Source: Treponema sp. (lineage in GTDB: Bacteria > Spirochaetota > Spirochaetia > Treponematales > Treponemataceae). Taken from it: DNA of 64,000 nt. The DNA is taken from assembly GCA_024682655.1 (NCBI GenBank), contig JAIKYZ010000109.1, positions 33,014-97,013 of the forward strand, given 5' to 3'. Below the pieces are notes generated by a model. It did no database searches and was not told the origin of the DNA. It saw only the letters and a list, made by a program, of their open reading frames with translations. Each line of letters starts with the position of its first letter. Position 1 is the stretch's first letter. The position numbers were made by a program, and so were the translations under genes. Below are positions 18,405 through 27,000 of this stretch, piece by piece.

Positions 18405-19154
18405 TTATTGTCCTATCCTGATTATATAATCATTAAAACCATCTTTTTTTAGTTTTTCTTCCATTTTTCTTATTTGCGATTTTGGAATTTTTTTAAGGAC
18501 CAGCCTAAAGATTTCTCCATTAGAACGAATAAAAATATTTCTGTAGCCAAGTTTATAAAGTTTTTTAGCCATAGCCTGGGCGTTTTCTTTTTTACTAAAA
18601 CTTGCTAGCTGAATTTCAAGAATTGCATTTTCGGGGGCTTCTTGCAAAGTTTTTTTATTTTTACTTTGATTATTAGAGGAACTTTTACTTTTTGCAGAAC
18701 TTTTAGATGATTTATTCCAATCGGCACCAAACCTCTGAGTCATAAGCTGATTTGCTTTACGGGCTGTATCACTGCTGAGTTTTGTATCAGGTCCTCTTTC
18801 TATAATTTCAATTTTTACCCTTGCAGTTCCATCTTTTATCATATCAAGTTTGATTGCGGCGGCTTTTGATAAATCTAAAACCCTGTCAGGTACAAAAGGC
18901 CCACGGTCATTTACTCTTACAATTACACTTTTAGAATTTTTATTATTTGTGATTTTTAATTTTGTATTGAAGGGGAGACTTTTACTTGCACAGGTATAAT
19001 CATACATATTAAAAATTTCACCATTTGAAGTTCTTTTTCCATGAAAATCTTCTGCATAGTAAGAAACTAAAGCATTTGACATATAAAGCTGGGCAAAAAT
19101 ATTTGAAAGTGGTAAAAATAATAAAATCAAAGAGATCAAAGTAATTTTTTTCAT
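18405..19154 (-). CDS. rlpA: RlpA-like septal ring lytic transglycosylase with SPOR domain
   Basis: The start is placed at the ATG at 19154, where a clear signal peptide begins (to about NIFAQ). The mature protein has a double-psi beta-barrel domain with SYYAEDFHGKRTSNGEIFNMYDYTCA and VRVNDRGPFVPDRVLDLSKAAA, the RlpA hallmarks that include the catalytic Asp region. A Ser/Lys linker follows, then a C-terminal SPOR domain (ENAILEIQLASFSKKENAQAMAKKL) that binds denuded peptidoglycan. No lipobox is seen, so it is probably soluble in the periplasm. It should cleave glycan strands at the division site. Its start is only 19 bases from that of the divergent Nudix gene. Confidence 0.9.
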   Translation of the reverse strand: MKKITLISLILLFLPLSNIFAQLYMSNALVSYYAEDFHGKRTSNGEIFNMYDYTCASKSLPFNTKLKITNNKNSKSVIVRVNDRGPFVPDRVLDLSKAAAIKLDMIKDGTARVKIEIIERGPDTKLSSDTARKANQLMTQRFGADWNKSSKSSAKSKSSSNNQSKNKKTLQEAPENAILEIQLASFSKKENAQAMAKKLYKLGYRNIFIRSNGEIFRLVLKKIPKSQIRKMEEKLKKDGFNDYIIRIGQ

Positions 19155-19173
19155 GCTATAATTATCGGAAATT

Positions 19174-19638
19174 ATGACAAACACTACACTTTGCTATATA
19201 GAAAAAGACGGAAAATATTTAATGCTCCACCGGGTTAAAAAAATCAATGACCTGAATAAAGATAAGTGGATTGGAATTGGCGGTAAACTGGAAAATTGCG
19301 AAAGTCCCCAGGATTGTATTCGCCGGGAAGTAAAAGAAGAAAGTGGCCTTGAACTTGGTAAAATTGAATACCGGGGGTTTGTTACCTTTGTTGATATGAG
19401 CCAGGAAGATAATCCCTATACAGAATATATGCATTTATTCTGGACCGATGATTTTAAGGGCCAGCTTAAAGTTTGTGATGAAGGGGATTTGGAATGGGTT
19501 TTAAAATCTAAAATGAATGATTTACCCCACTGGAAAGGCGATGAAATCTTTTTAGACCTTATAGACAAAAAGGCCCCATTTTTTAGCCTTAAATTAGTCT
19601 ATAAAAACGGGGTCTTATTAGAATCTATCTTAAATTAG
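19174..19638 (+). CDS. Nudix hydrolase, MutT/MTH1-like
   Basis: A 154-residue protein with a perfect Nudix box at residues 37-59 (Gly37, Glu43, then REVKEESGL at 51-59), which binds the divalent metals used to cleave nucleoside diphosphate-X bonds. WIGIGGKLE before the box and the LFWTDDFKG segment after it resemble the 8-oxo-dGTP diphosphatase group (MTH1/MutT), so removal of oxidised nucleotides is likely but not proven. A TATAAT lies at 19156-19161, 12 bases before the ATG, in the very short spacer shared with rlpA. Its end is 1 base from the end of the convergent helicase gene. Confidence 0.9.
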   Translation: MTNTTLCYIEKDGKYLMLHRVKKINDLNKDKWIGIGGKLENCESPQDCIRREVKEESGLELGKIEYRGFVTFVDMSQEDNPYTEYMHLFWTDDFKGQLKVCDEGDLEWVLKSKMNDLPHWKGDEIFLDLIDKKAPFFSLKLVYKNGVLLESILN

Positions 19639-19639
19639 A

Positions 19640-21727
19640 TTAAAATCTTTCGGCCTTTTTAATAAAAGCTTTTGCGTTACTTTTATTTGCGCTACGGCTG
19701 GAAGTTCTTTCGCTCTGGGTATGAACATTTGGACGGTTGCCTTTTGAACGGCCTTCCATACGTTTTTCTCTTCTTCCATTATTTGTCCGGCTGTCACGGT
19801 CTTTACGGCTTCTTTCTCCGCGTTTTTCTGAAGAATCCCTGTCCCGGCCCGAAGATCTTGAGCCTTTTCTTGAACCTCTGCCTTCTTCTTTCATGTCAAA
19901 GTGCATATGAGGCAGTCTCTTATCATTTTTAGACATTTCAACCGCTTTTTTTGCCGAAGCCACAGGCAGGTTTACCAGAGAAAATTGCTGGGCTACATCA
20001 ATCTGATCTACAAGTCGGCCAGGAATATGGAGCATATTACTAAAATAGTCTGCAATTTCGCGGGCCCTGTAACCATCTTTTTTACCAAGAGAAATAAAGA
20101 CTCTCATCTGGTCACCCTTTGGAGCAAAATCTTTAGTCTGGCTGATTTTTCCGTAGTGTTTTGAACTTAATTTATCGCCATAAAGAATTGAAAGTACGCC
20201 TGCCAAAACTTCTTCGGCCTTTTGATTTTGAATAAGGTCCTGGGCAAGTTCTACAAATTTCTTGTTGAGTAATTTTGGATTTACCTTAGGTCCCTTTTCT
20301 TCCTGAAGGTTTTCTTCACTTGTATTTTCCGATGTATTTTCTGAGCTTTCGATTACTTCTGCTTCTAATTCATTTTCTGCCAGCTCTTCTGAAATTTCTT
20401 CTGCTTTATTTTCGCTGCCTTCAAAAAGTTTTGCTTTTAATTCTTCAATAAGTCTTTTTTCTTTGATTGCAAGAACTTCATTTACAGATGGAATTTTTTC
20501 TTCTTTCATCTGACCCTTGCTGGCTTTTGAAACGGCTCTTTGTAAGAAAGTTAATTTTCTTCTTTCTTCAGGTCTTACAAAAGTAACGGCAATTCCTTCT
20601 GCTCCTGCTCTACCGGTACGTCCAATTCGGTGAACGTAAGTGGCGGCATCAAATGGAAGAGAGTAGTTTACAACATGGCTTATTCCAGAAATATCAATTC
20701 CACGGGCTGCTACATCGGTTGCTACAAGTATTCTTGTTTTTTTAGATCTAAAGCGTTCCAGAACTTTTTCACGTTGATTTTGCATAATATCTCCGTGAAG
20801 GGCTGCGGCTTCATAGCCTTTTAAATCAAGAAGTCTAGTAACATTATCTGCATCCATTTTTGTCATTGTAAAAACAAGTCCGTAAAAATCTGGAGACATA
20901 TCAATTAAGCGTACAAGGGCTTCAATTTTTTCGTTTTCTCTAACAACCCAGAATTTCTGGTCAATTGCAAGAGCCTGGTCTACAACTTTTTCTTCTTCAA
21001 TAATGTCATATTCACCCATAAAATCAGCGGCGATTTTTAAAATTGGGGCTGGCATTGTTGCAGAAAATAAAAGAATTCTTGCCTCTGGATTGGCCTGGGC
21101 AAATATTTCCCGGATATCGTCAATAAAGCCCATATCCAGCATTTCATCGCCTTCATCAAGAATAAAATATTTAATTTTACTTAAGTCTAAAGTTTTCTTT
21201 TCCAGGTGATCTTTTATACGGCCAGGGGTTCCAACTACAATTTCGCAACCCCTCTTAAGCTCTTTAATTTGAGTTGAGTAAGAAGCTCCACCGTAGAGCA
21301 CGCAGGTTCTTGGAATGCCATTACTTGAAAAAGACTGCATTTCTGTACAAGTCTGCATTGCAAGTTCTCGGGTTGGCTCAAGAATAAGGGCCTGAACATT
21401 ACTTGCTTTTTCTTTGATTGATTGAATAATTGGAAGTCCAAAGGCTGCAGTTTTACCTGTACCGGTTCTTGCTCTGGCAATAAGATTTGTATCGCCATCT
21501 AATAATCTTGGAATTGCTAATACCTGGATTGGAGAAGGAAGTTTAAATCCCTTTCTTTCTACGGCTGCTAAAGTGTATTCATCAAGGCCTAAATCTTCAA
21601 AAGAAACTTCAGCATCTTCATTTTCTGTGTTTTCATCTTGAATTGCTTCGTTTTCGTTTAATTCGCTTGGGAGGACAGAATTATCCTCTGCAGGGACACT
21701 TACCCCTGTTAATTCTTCGTGTTTCAT
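19640..21727 (-). CDS. deaD: DEAD-box RNA helicase, CsdA/DbpA-like
   Basis: An ATP-dependent RNA helicase of 695 aa. Motifs run in order: Q motif near residues 43-68, ARTGTGKT (86-93), EPTRELA, TPGR, the Walker B box DEGD (191-194), SAT (222-224), ARGIDI and HRIGRTGR. The usual DEAD reads DEGD here, an Ala to Gly change. A Glu-rich linker (about 440-500) leads to a DbpA-type RNA-binding domain (MRVFISLGKKDGYRAREIADYF). The C-terminal ~75 residues form an Arg/Ser/Gly-rich basic tail. It would act in ribosome assembly or mRNA unwinding. The mRNA appears to carry a ~100-base 5' leader that begins with a hairpin, as in cold-shock helicase genes. Confidence 0.93.
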   Translation of the reverse strand: MKHEELTGVSVPAEDNSVLPSELNENEAIQDENTENEDAEVSFEDLGLDEYTLAAVERKGFKLPSPIQVLAIPRLLDGDTNLIARARTGTGKTAAFGLPIIQSIKEKASNVQALILEPTRELAMQTCTEMQSFSSNGIPRTCVLYGGASYSTQIKELKRGCEIVVGTPGRIKDHLEKKTLDLSKIKYFILDEGDEMLDMGFIDDIREIFAQANPEARILLFSATMPAPILKIAADFMGEYDIIEEEKVVDQALAIDQKFWVVRENEKIEALVRLIDMSPDFYGLVFTMTKMDADNVTRLLDLKGYEAAALHGDIMQNQREKVLERFRSKKTRILVATDVAARGIDISGISHVVNYSLPFDAATYVHRIGRTGRAGAEGIAVTFVRPEERRKLTFLQRAVSKASKGQMKEEKIPSVNEVLAIKEKRLIEELKAKLFEGSENKAEEISEELAENELEAEVIESSENTSENTSEENLQEEKGPKVNPKLLNKKFVELAQDLIQNQKAEEVLAGVLSILYGDKLSSKHYGKISQTKDFAPKGDQMRVFISLGKKDGYRAREIADYFSNMLHIPGRLVDQIDVAQQFSLVNLPVASAKKAVEMSKNDKRLPHMHFDMKEEGRGSRKGSRSSGRDRDSSEKRGERSRKDRDSRTNNGRREKRMEGRSKGNRPNVHTQSERTSSRSANKSNAKAFIKKAERF

Positions 21728-21810
21728 AAATAACCTCTGTTTTCTTTAATCCACCGAAAGCAAAGTTTATTTATAAATCCAAAAAATTAATCCTTAAACC
21801 TTAGCCTTCG

Positions 21811-21863
21811 CATCACACTCTTGTGATGGCCTTTAATATAGTTGAAATTGTTTATATTTGCAA
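21811..21863 (-). promoter_or_regulatory. deaD promoter and 5'-terminal hairpin
   Basis: On the minus strand TTGCAA (21863-21858), 17 bases and TATATT (21840-21835) form a good promoter. Transcription would start near 21828, exactly where the hairpin CATCACA-AGAG-TGTGATG (21828-21811) begins. The start codon at 21727 leaves a leader of about 100 bases with a ribosome binding site (AGAGG). Confidence 0.6.
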
Positions 21864-21936
21864 GCAAACATTTGAAAATATCGCAAATATTACTATTTAT
21901 TCTGGTAATTTATAATAGATAATTAAATCTTCAAAA

Positions 21937-21965
21937 TTGAATAAAGCTGATTTTTGTGCTATAAT
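21937..21965 (+). promoter_or_regulatory. carD promoter
   Basis: TTGAAT (21937-21942), a 17-base spacer and a perfect TATAAT (21960-21965) with an upstream TG (TGTGCTATAAT). The ATG at 21976 is 10 bases after the -10 box, so the mRNA leader can be only about 4 bases. No Shine-Dalgarno sequence is present. Confidence 0.65.
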
Positions 21966-21975
21966 ATTCAAATCT

Positions 21976-22647
21976 ATGGATACAAAGTTTAAAGTTGACC
22001 AGAAGGTCGTTTACCCAAGTCAGGGTGTTGGAAAAATTGTTGAAGTTTTTGAGAGATCTTTCAAAGATACTGTGACTCCATATTATAAGATTTACATTGA
22101 AGCTTCAGATATGATGGTTATGGTACCAGTTGATAATGCTGAATCTTTAGGCATTCGTCAGACTGTTGATGCAGAAGAAGCTCAACAGGCTTTAAATTTA
22201 CTTTCTGAAGAATGTGAACCTATTACTTCTGACTGGAAATTGCGTTATCAGATGAATCTTGATTTACTTAAAAAAGGTACCATTAAAGATATCGCTACAA
22301 TCGTTAGATGTTTGTATAACAGAAGTAAAGTAAAAGAGTTGCCTATTCAGGAAAGAAAACTTTATGATTCGGCTAAAAAACTTCTTATTGATGAAATCTC
22401 AATCGCTCTTGAAAAATCAGAAAAAGAAATAGAAAGTGAAATTCATACAAAACTTGAGCCACCTGGATTAGCACCAAAAATCAAACACCTTCAGAATCTT
22501 GACGAAGATGAAGATGATGATTTAATGGATGATATGAAAAAATCAGATGATTCAGACGACTCGGATGATTCGGACGATCAGGATGATTCAAATTCATCAG
22601 ACGATATGGATTCTGATGATGATTTTGGTGATGACGAAGAATTCTAA
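21976..22647 (+). CDS. carD: CarD-family transcription regulator with acidic tail
   Basis: The ATG at 21976 is chosen because the promoter -10 box ends 10 bases before it; an in-frame TTG at 21937 lies within the -35 box. The 223-residue product has the CarD RNA-polymerase-interaction domain at its start (KVDQKVVYPSQGVGKIVEVFE). The helical CarD C-terminal region follows (WKLRYQMNLDLLKKGTIKDIATIVRCLY). CarD stabilises open complexes by binding the RNA polymerase beta subunit. The last ~55 residues are almost entirely Asp, Glu and Ser, an unusual tail for the family. It precedes ispD and ispF. Confidence 0.93.
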   Translation: MDTKFKVDQKVVYPSQGVGKIVEVFERSFKDTVTPYYKIYIEASDMMVMVPVDNAESLGIRQTVDAEEAQQALNLLSEECEPITSDWKLRYQMNLDLLKKGTIKDIATIVRCLYNRSKVKELPIQERKLYDSAKKLLIDEISIALEKSEKEIESEIHTKLEPPGLAPKIKHLQNLDEDEDDDLMDDMKKSDDSDDSDDSDDQDDSNSSDDMDSDDDFGDDEEF

Positions 22648-22671
22648 TTTATCTGATCCTTATTAAGTAAG

Positions 22672-23394
22672 ATGACAAATATTACTGTAATAATTACCGC
22701 TGCCGGTTCTTCAAGTAGGATCGGTAATGGTATAAAAAAAGAATATTTACCTTTCAAAAATGGCACAGTTCTAAGTAGCTGTGCTAAAACTTTTTTTAAA
22801 GCCCTGGAAGAAGGTCCTCAAAATTACAATTTTTTAAATCTTATAATAACTTGTCCACCGGGCCAGCTTATTAAATGTCAGGAACTTTTATTTTCGGACG
22901 GGGAATTTCTAGAATTATTACAAGCCGACATAAGAAGCCCTGATTTTTTTAAAATTGTAGAAGGCGGGGCTTCCAGACAGGAATCAGTTTATAAGGCTTT
23001 GAAAGCAGTAAAAGATTCTACCCAAATAGTTTTAATTCATGACGGAGCCAGACCCTTTGTAAGTCAGGAAATCATTCAAAAGGGAATAGAAACTGCCCTT
23101 ACTTATGGCGCCAGCGTTCCTGCAATTACCCCAATAGATACCCAAAAAGAAATTGACCAAAAAGGTTTTATAAGCCGTCATCTTTGCCGAAATCAACTTG
23201 CTTCTGTACAAACTCCTCAAAATTTTACTTTTGAATCTTTGTTACAGGCTTATACCAAGGCAATGAAGAGTAAGCAAACTTATACAGATGATACAGAAAT
23301 ATGGGGACAATATTGTGGCCCTGTAAAAACCTATCAGGGTAGTCCGGAAAATATAAAAATAACTTATCCTCAGGATTTGGAAAAATTAAATTAA
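22672..23394 (+). CDS. ispD: 2-C-methyl-D-erythritol 4-phosphate cytidylyltransferase
   Basis: IspD transfers CMP from CTP to MEP, the third step of the MEP isoprenoid pathway. The 240-residue protein has the nucleotide-binding start ITAAGSSSRIGNGIKKEYLPF, the GGASRQESVYKAL segment and VLIHDGARPFVS, all typical of IspD. The C terminus matches the GSPENIKITYPQDLE pattern of the family. It lies 24 bases after carD and is followed directly by a dispersed repeat and ispF, which encodes the enzyme two steps later. Co-transcription is likely. Confidence 0.95.
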   Translation: MTNITVIITAAGSSSRIGNGIKKEYLPFKNGTVLSSCAKTFFKALEEGPQNYNFLNLIITCPPGQLIKCQELLFSDGEFLELLQADIRSPDFFKIVEGGASRQESVYKALKAVKDSTQIVLIHDGARPFVSQEIIQKGIETALTYGASVPAITPIDTQKEIDQKGFISRHLCRNQLASVQTPQNFTFESLLQAYTKAMKSKQTYTDDTEIWGQYCGPVKTYQGSPENIKITYPQDLEKLN

Positions 23395-23395
23395 G

Positions 23396-23519
23396 GTTTA
23401 AATTGAATGTCTAAAATATCGCCATTCAATTTAACTTAGAGTTTCTTGCGAAACTCTTATATTGCCAATCAAATATCCTCGGTTGTTGAAACAACCTCCG
23501 GTATTTGATTTTAAGGAAG
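23396..23519 (+). repeat. Dispersed three-hairpin intergenic repeat, copy 3
   Basis: A copy of the 124-bp element that begins 1 base after the ispD stop codon and ends in TTTTAAGGAAG 8 bases before the ispF ATG. It therefore fills the whole ispD-ispF spacer and supplies the ispF ribosome binding site. It has some stem changes (GAATGTC instead of GAATGGC, and CCTCCGG instead of CCTGCGG). Confidence 0.9.
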
Positions 23520-23527
23520 GAAAAATT

Positions 23528-24004
23528 ATGATAAGAGTTGGTCTTGGATATGATTTACACAGATTAGTAGATGGTAGAAAGCTGCTTTTAGGTGGAGTGG
23601 AGATTCCTTTTGAAAAGGGCGAAGACGGTCATTCCGATGGAGACTTACTTTTACACGCTATAACCGATGCTCTTTTGGGGGCCAGTGGCCTTGGCGATAT
23701 TGGCTCTTATTTTCCCCCAGAAGAAGCAAAATGGAAGGATGCCGATTCTGCTTTTTTATTAAAAACAGTACTAAAAGATATTTACAAGGCTGGCTGGAAG
23801 ATTGAAAACCTGGACTGCGTTGTAAAACTTGAAAAACCAAAATTTATTCCTTTCCGTCAGCAGGTTATTAATTCTATTGCTTCTATACTTGAAATTAATC
23901 CTGACCAGGTCTTTGTTAAAGCAAAAACGGGAGAGAAAATCCCTCCCGTTGGTACAAGTCAGGCTTTAGAAGCCTATGTTGTTTGCCTTCTATCTAAAGA
24001 CTAA
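23528..24004 (+). CDS. ispF: 2-C-methyl-D-erythritol 2,4-cyclodiphosphate synthase
   Basis: IspF cyclises CDP-ME 2-phosphate in the MEP pathway. The start is set at the ATG at 23528, giving MIRVGLGYDLHRL, the family N terminus with metal ligands Asp9 and His11. A longer frame that begins inside the upstream repeat is not credible. The protein is 158 aa, normal for this trimeric enzyme, and keeps GHSDGDLLLHAITDALLGA and KAKTGEKIPPVG. The preceding repeat provides AAGGAAGG as ribosome binding site. IspE is not in the window. Confidence 0.96.
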   Translation: MIRVGLGYDLHRLVDGRKLLLGGVEIPFEKGEDGHSDGDLLLHAITDALLGASGLGDIGSYFPPEEAKWKDADSAFLLKTVLKDIYKAGWKIENLDCVVKLEKPKFIPFRQQVINSIASILEINPDQVFVKAKTGEKIPPVGTSQALEAYVVCLLSKD

Positions 24005-24020
24005 AGACCTTTACTTTTGA

Positions 24021-27000
24021 TTAATCTGGGAAGGTATCCAGTAATAATTCAATTTCATTTTCTGTTCTGTGGAATCTTTCAGAAAGTTCTTTAATTGTCC
24101 AGCCGTCTCTTTTAAGACCTCTTATAGATTCTTTTTCGCTTGGAGAAATTGAAGAATTATCGTATGGCCCAATCTTATCTTTTTCATCAATCATCTTAAG
24201 GGTATTGAACTTTACGTTAACTCTCTTTTCTAATTCCTGAAGACTAATTGAAGCCTTTGTAATTCCGTTTTTAGCAGAATTCATTTCATCAATTTTGTGC
24301 TGGGTTTCTGTTACTAAAGAAGATAAATCTTTAAGTCTGCCGATTGCTTCTGTAATTTTTGGTCCGTCATTAATAATCTTGTCGATGTTATTCTGGGTTT
24401 CTTTAATTTCCTGAGGTAAAGAAACAATCTGACGGTTACAATCTTTAATCATCTGTTCCAGTTCCTGAATCTTGGCAAAAGAAGTATCTACATCTTTAGA
24501 AACTCTGTCTATAACTTCGCTTTTCTTGTCCAATCTTTCAAACTGGCCCGAAACCTGTACAAGTCTGTCGGTATAATCTTTTACAGTAACCTGCATTGAA
24601 GTAAGGTCATCATTAGTTGTAGTTAAAGTCTGCATTCTGCTGTCGATTGTGTTTGAAAGGGCAAAAAGTTTACCAAACTGCTGTTCAAGGTTTGTAACAC
24701 GATTCTTTTGATTTTCGATTACGCTGATTTGTTCTTCAACCTGATCGTTAATCTTTTTCATAGAAAGGTACTGGTTGTTAATTCTGTTTGCAGTTGTGTC
24801 AAATTCTTCCAGTTTTGCAAAAGTTTCGTTCAAAGACTGGAAATTATTTTCCAACTGTTTACGCATCTGTTCTGCTTTTTCGTAAACCTGCATATTAGTT
24901 TTTACAGCCTGAATTTCTTTTGTAATATCGTTTATTGAATGCTGAAGGTCATTTGTTTCGTTCTGCATTTTCATAATCATATTAGACTGGCTAATTCTGT
25001 TATTTTCTGCGGCTTCGGTAATTTCCTTCTTTATAGTTTCAATAGACTGATTTGCATTTTCATTTTGTTCATCTATGCGTTCTTTTGTAGCTTCAAGCAT
25101 TTGGTTGTACATAGACTGAAGTTTTGCAATGATTGACTGAGAATGATTTTTGTAATCTTCAAGGGAGCCCTGAGTTTTTTCTTCCAACTCTGCAATTTTG
25201 TCATTAAGAAGATTATGCTGTTCCTGAACTGATTTTTCATATTCATTCATATTTTTCAAAAGACTCTGGCCAACTTCATTGATTTTGTTTTCGGAATTGG
25301 CCTTAATAGAATCCATCTGTTCATTGTAAATTGAACTTGTGTCATCAAATTGATTTTTAAGCTGCTGTTTCCAGATATTAAATTCTGAAAGGGCTGCATC
25401 AATTGCCGAAGCGGAAGTGTCCTGGCGGGTTTTTACTGCTTCTTCGAATTTATTAACATCTTCGAGTAATTGATTTTCTACCTTAGAAAGACTTTCCTGA
25501 ACCTGTCTTGAATTTGCTTCTAACTGCTTTTTAAGTTCACTTTCCGAAATAGAAGAAATCTTATCGATTGAGTTATTAGTTTCTGTTCTAAATCTTGTAA
25601 GACTTTCTTTAATATCTGCCAGAGAATCTTCTAATTCATTTTTAGAATCTTCCAAAGACTTAGAAACTCTTGCGTATTGTTCGTTAGATTTTTCGGTCAT
25701 TGTAGAAATATTTGTCTTGAGTTCAGAAAGGTAAGATTCTTCCAGTTCTTTTCTTGAATTTTCGTAATTCTGGGCAAGGCTTGAAATCTTCTGGTCAAAA
25801 TTACGTTTCCATTCATCAAGTTGACTTTCCACCTGATTATTTTTTGTAGAAAGGTTCTTTTCGAAGTTTGATTCGAATTCCTGGAGTTTAGCGCTCATAT
25901 TTCCTGTTGCAGAATCTTTGAGGGCATCCAGAGAAGAATTAATTTCGTTGATTTTATTTTCAACTGCATTTGCATCTTCTTTAATTCTGTTAGAGAAATC
26001 TTCGTGTTTTTCTTTCTGAAGGTTGGTGAAGTTATCAAAAGAAGTTAAAACTCTGTTCTGAACTTCGGCCATTGCACTCTTTAAAGATTTTTCCAAAGTA
26101 TCAATGTCTGACTGAGAAATTGAAAGTTTAGACAGTTTATATTCAATGTCTTTTTTGTACTGATTCAACTGTTCATCAACTTCTTCAAGAATATTCAAAT
26201 GTTTAACTTCGCTTTCGTTTACAGCCTTACGAACTGAATCTGTAATGATTTTTGAAAGTCCGTTGAGTTTGATATTTGTTTCGTTCTGGAAATTTTCAAT
26301 ATTTGAATTAACTTCTGTAATTTTTCTTTCCAGATCAGGTTTTAATTCTTCTGTTCTCTTTACAGCTGCATCGCATTGGTTTTGAATCTTTTCAAGAGAT
26401 TCTTCTGCTGACTGAACAGATTTATTTGTCTGGTTGATAACATTTGTAAGGGTAGAAGAAAGAGAATCCTGCATATCTGTGATATTGCTTCTTAATTCCT
26501 GGTTTCTTTCGTTGTAATCTTTCATGTTGTTATCAATTTCATCGCGCAGACTTTCGATTTTGTTATTAAAATCTTTTTCCAAAACTCCAACTTCTTCCAG
26601 TTTGTTTGAGAAAGTATTTGTAAAGGCAGAAAGTCTTGTCTGGTAATCCTGGGAGATTTCTTTATAATCATCCTCTGATTTAGCCTTAATTGCTGAGATT
26701 TTGTTTTCGATATCGGCGGCAATTTTACTCAGGGTACTTTCGCGGTCACTTACCATCTTAGAAAGTTCTTCTGAATTTTCTTTTACGATCTTATCGAATT
26801 CAGCTCTTATTGAAGCTTCAATTTCATCGTAATTTTCTTTGTTCTTAGAAATAATTTCCTGAAGTCTTTCTGAATAATTGTTCTGGAATTCTCTTAATCT
26901 CTGGTCATTGTTGTTAGAGATTTCATCGAATCTTGAGTTTGTAATCTGATCCAGCTGATCAAGTTTTTCGCTTGTAGAGGCTGTAAGATTTTCGAGTTTT

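Noticed and set aside
23462..23527. N-terminal extension of IspF encoded by the repeat
   Set aside because: The frame runs open through the repeat's third hairpin, giving the same short peptide at two unrelated genes (also at 45017). The real starts are the ATGs at 23528 and 45080, each with AAGGAAG upstream and a normal family N terminus.
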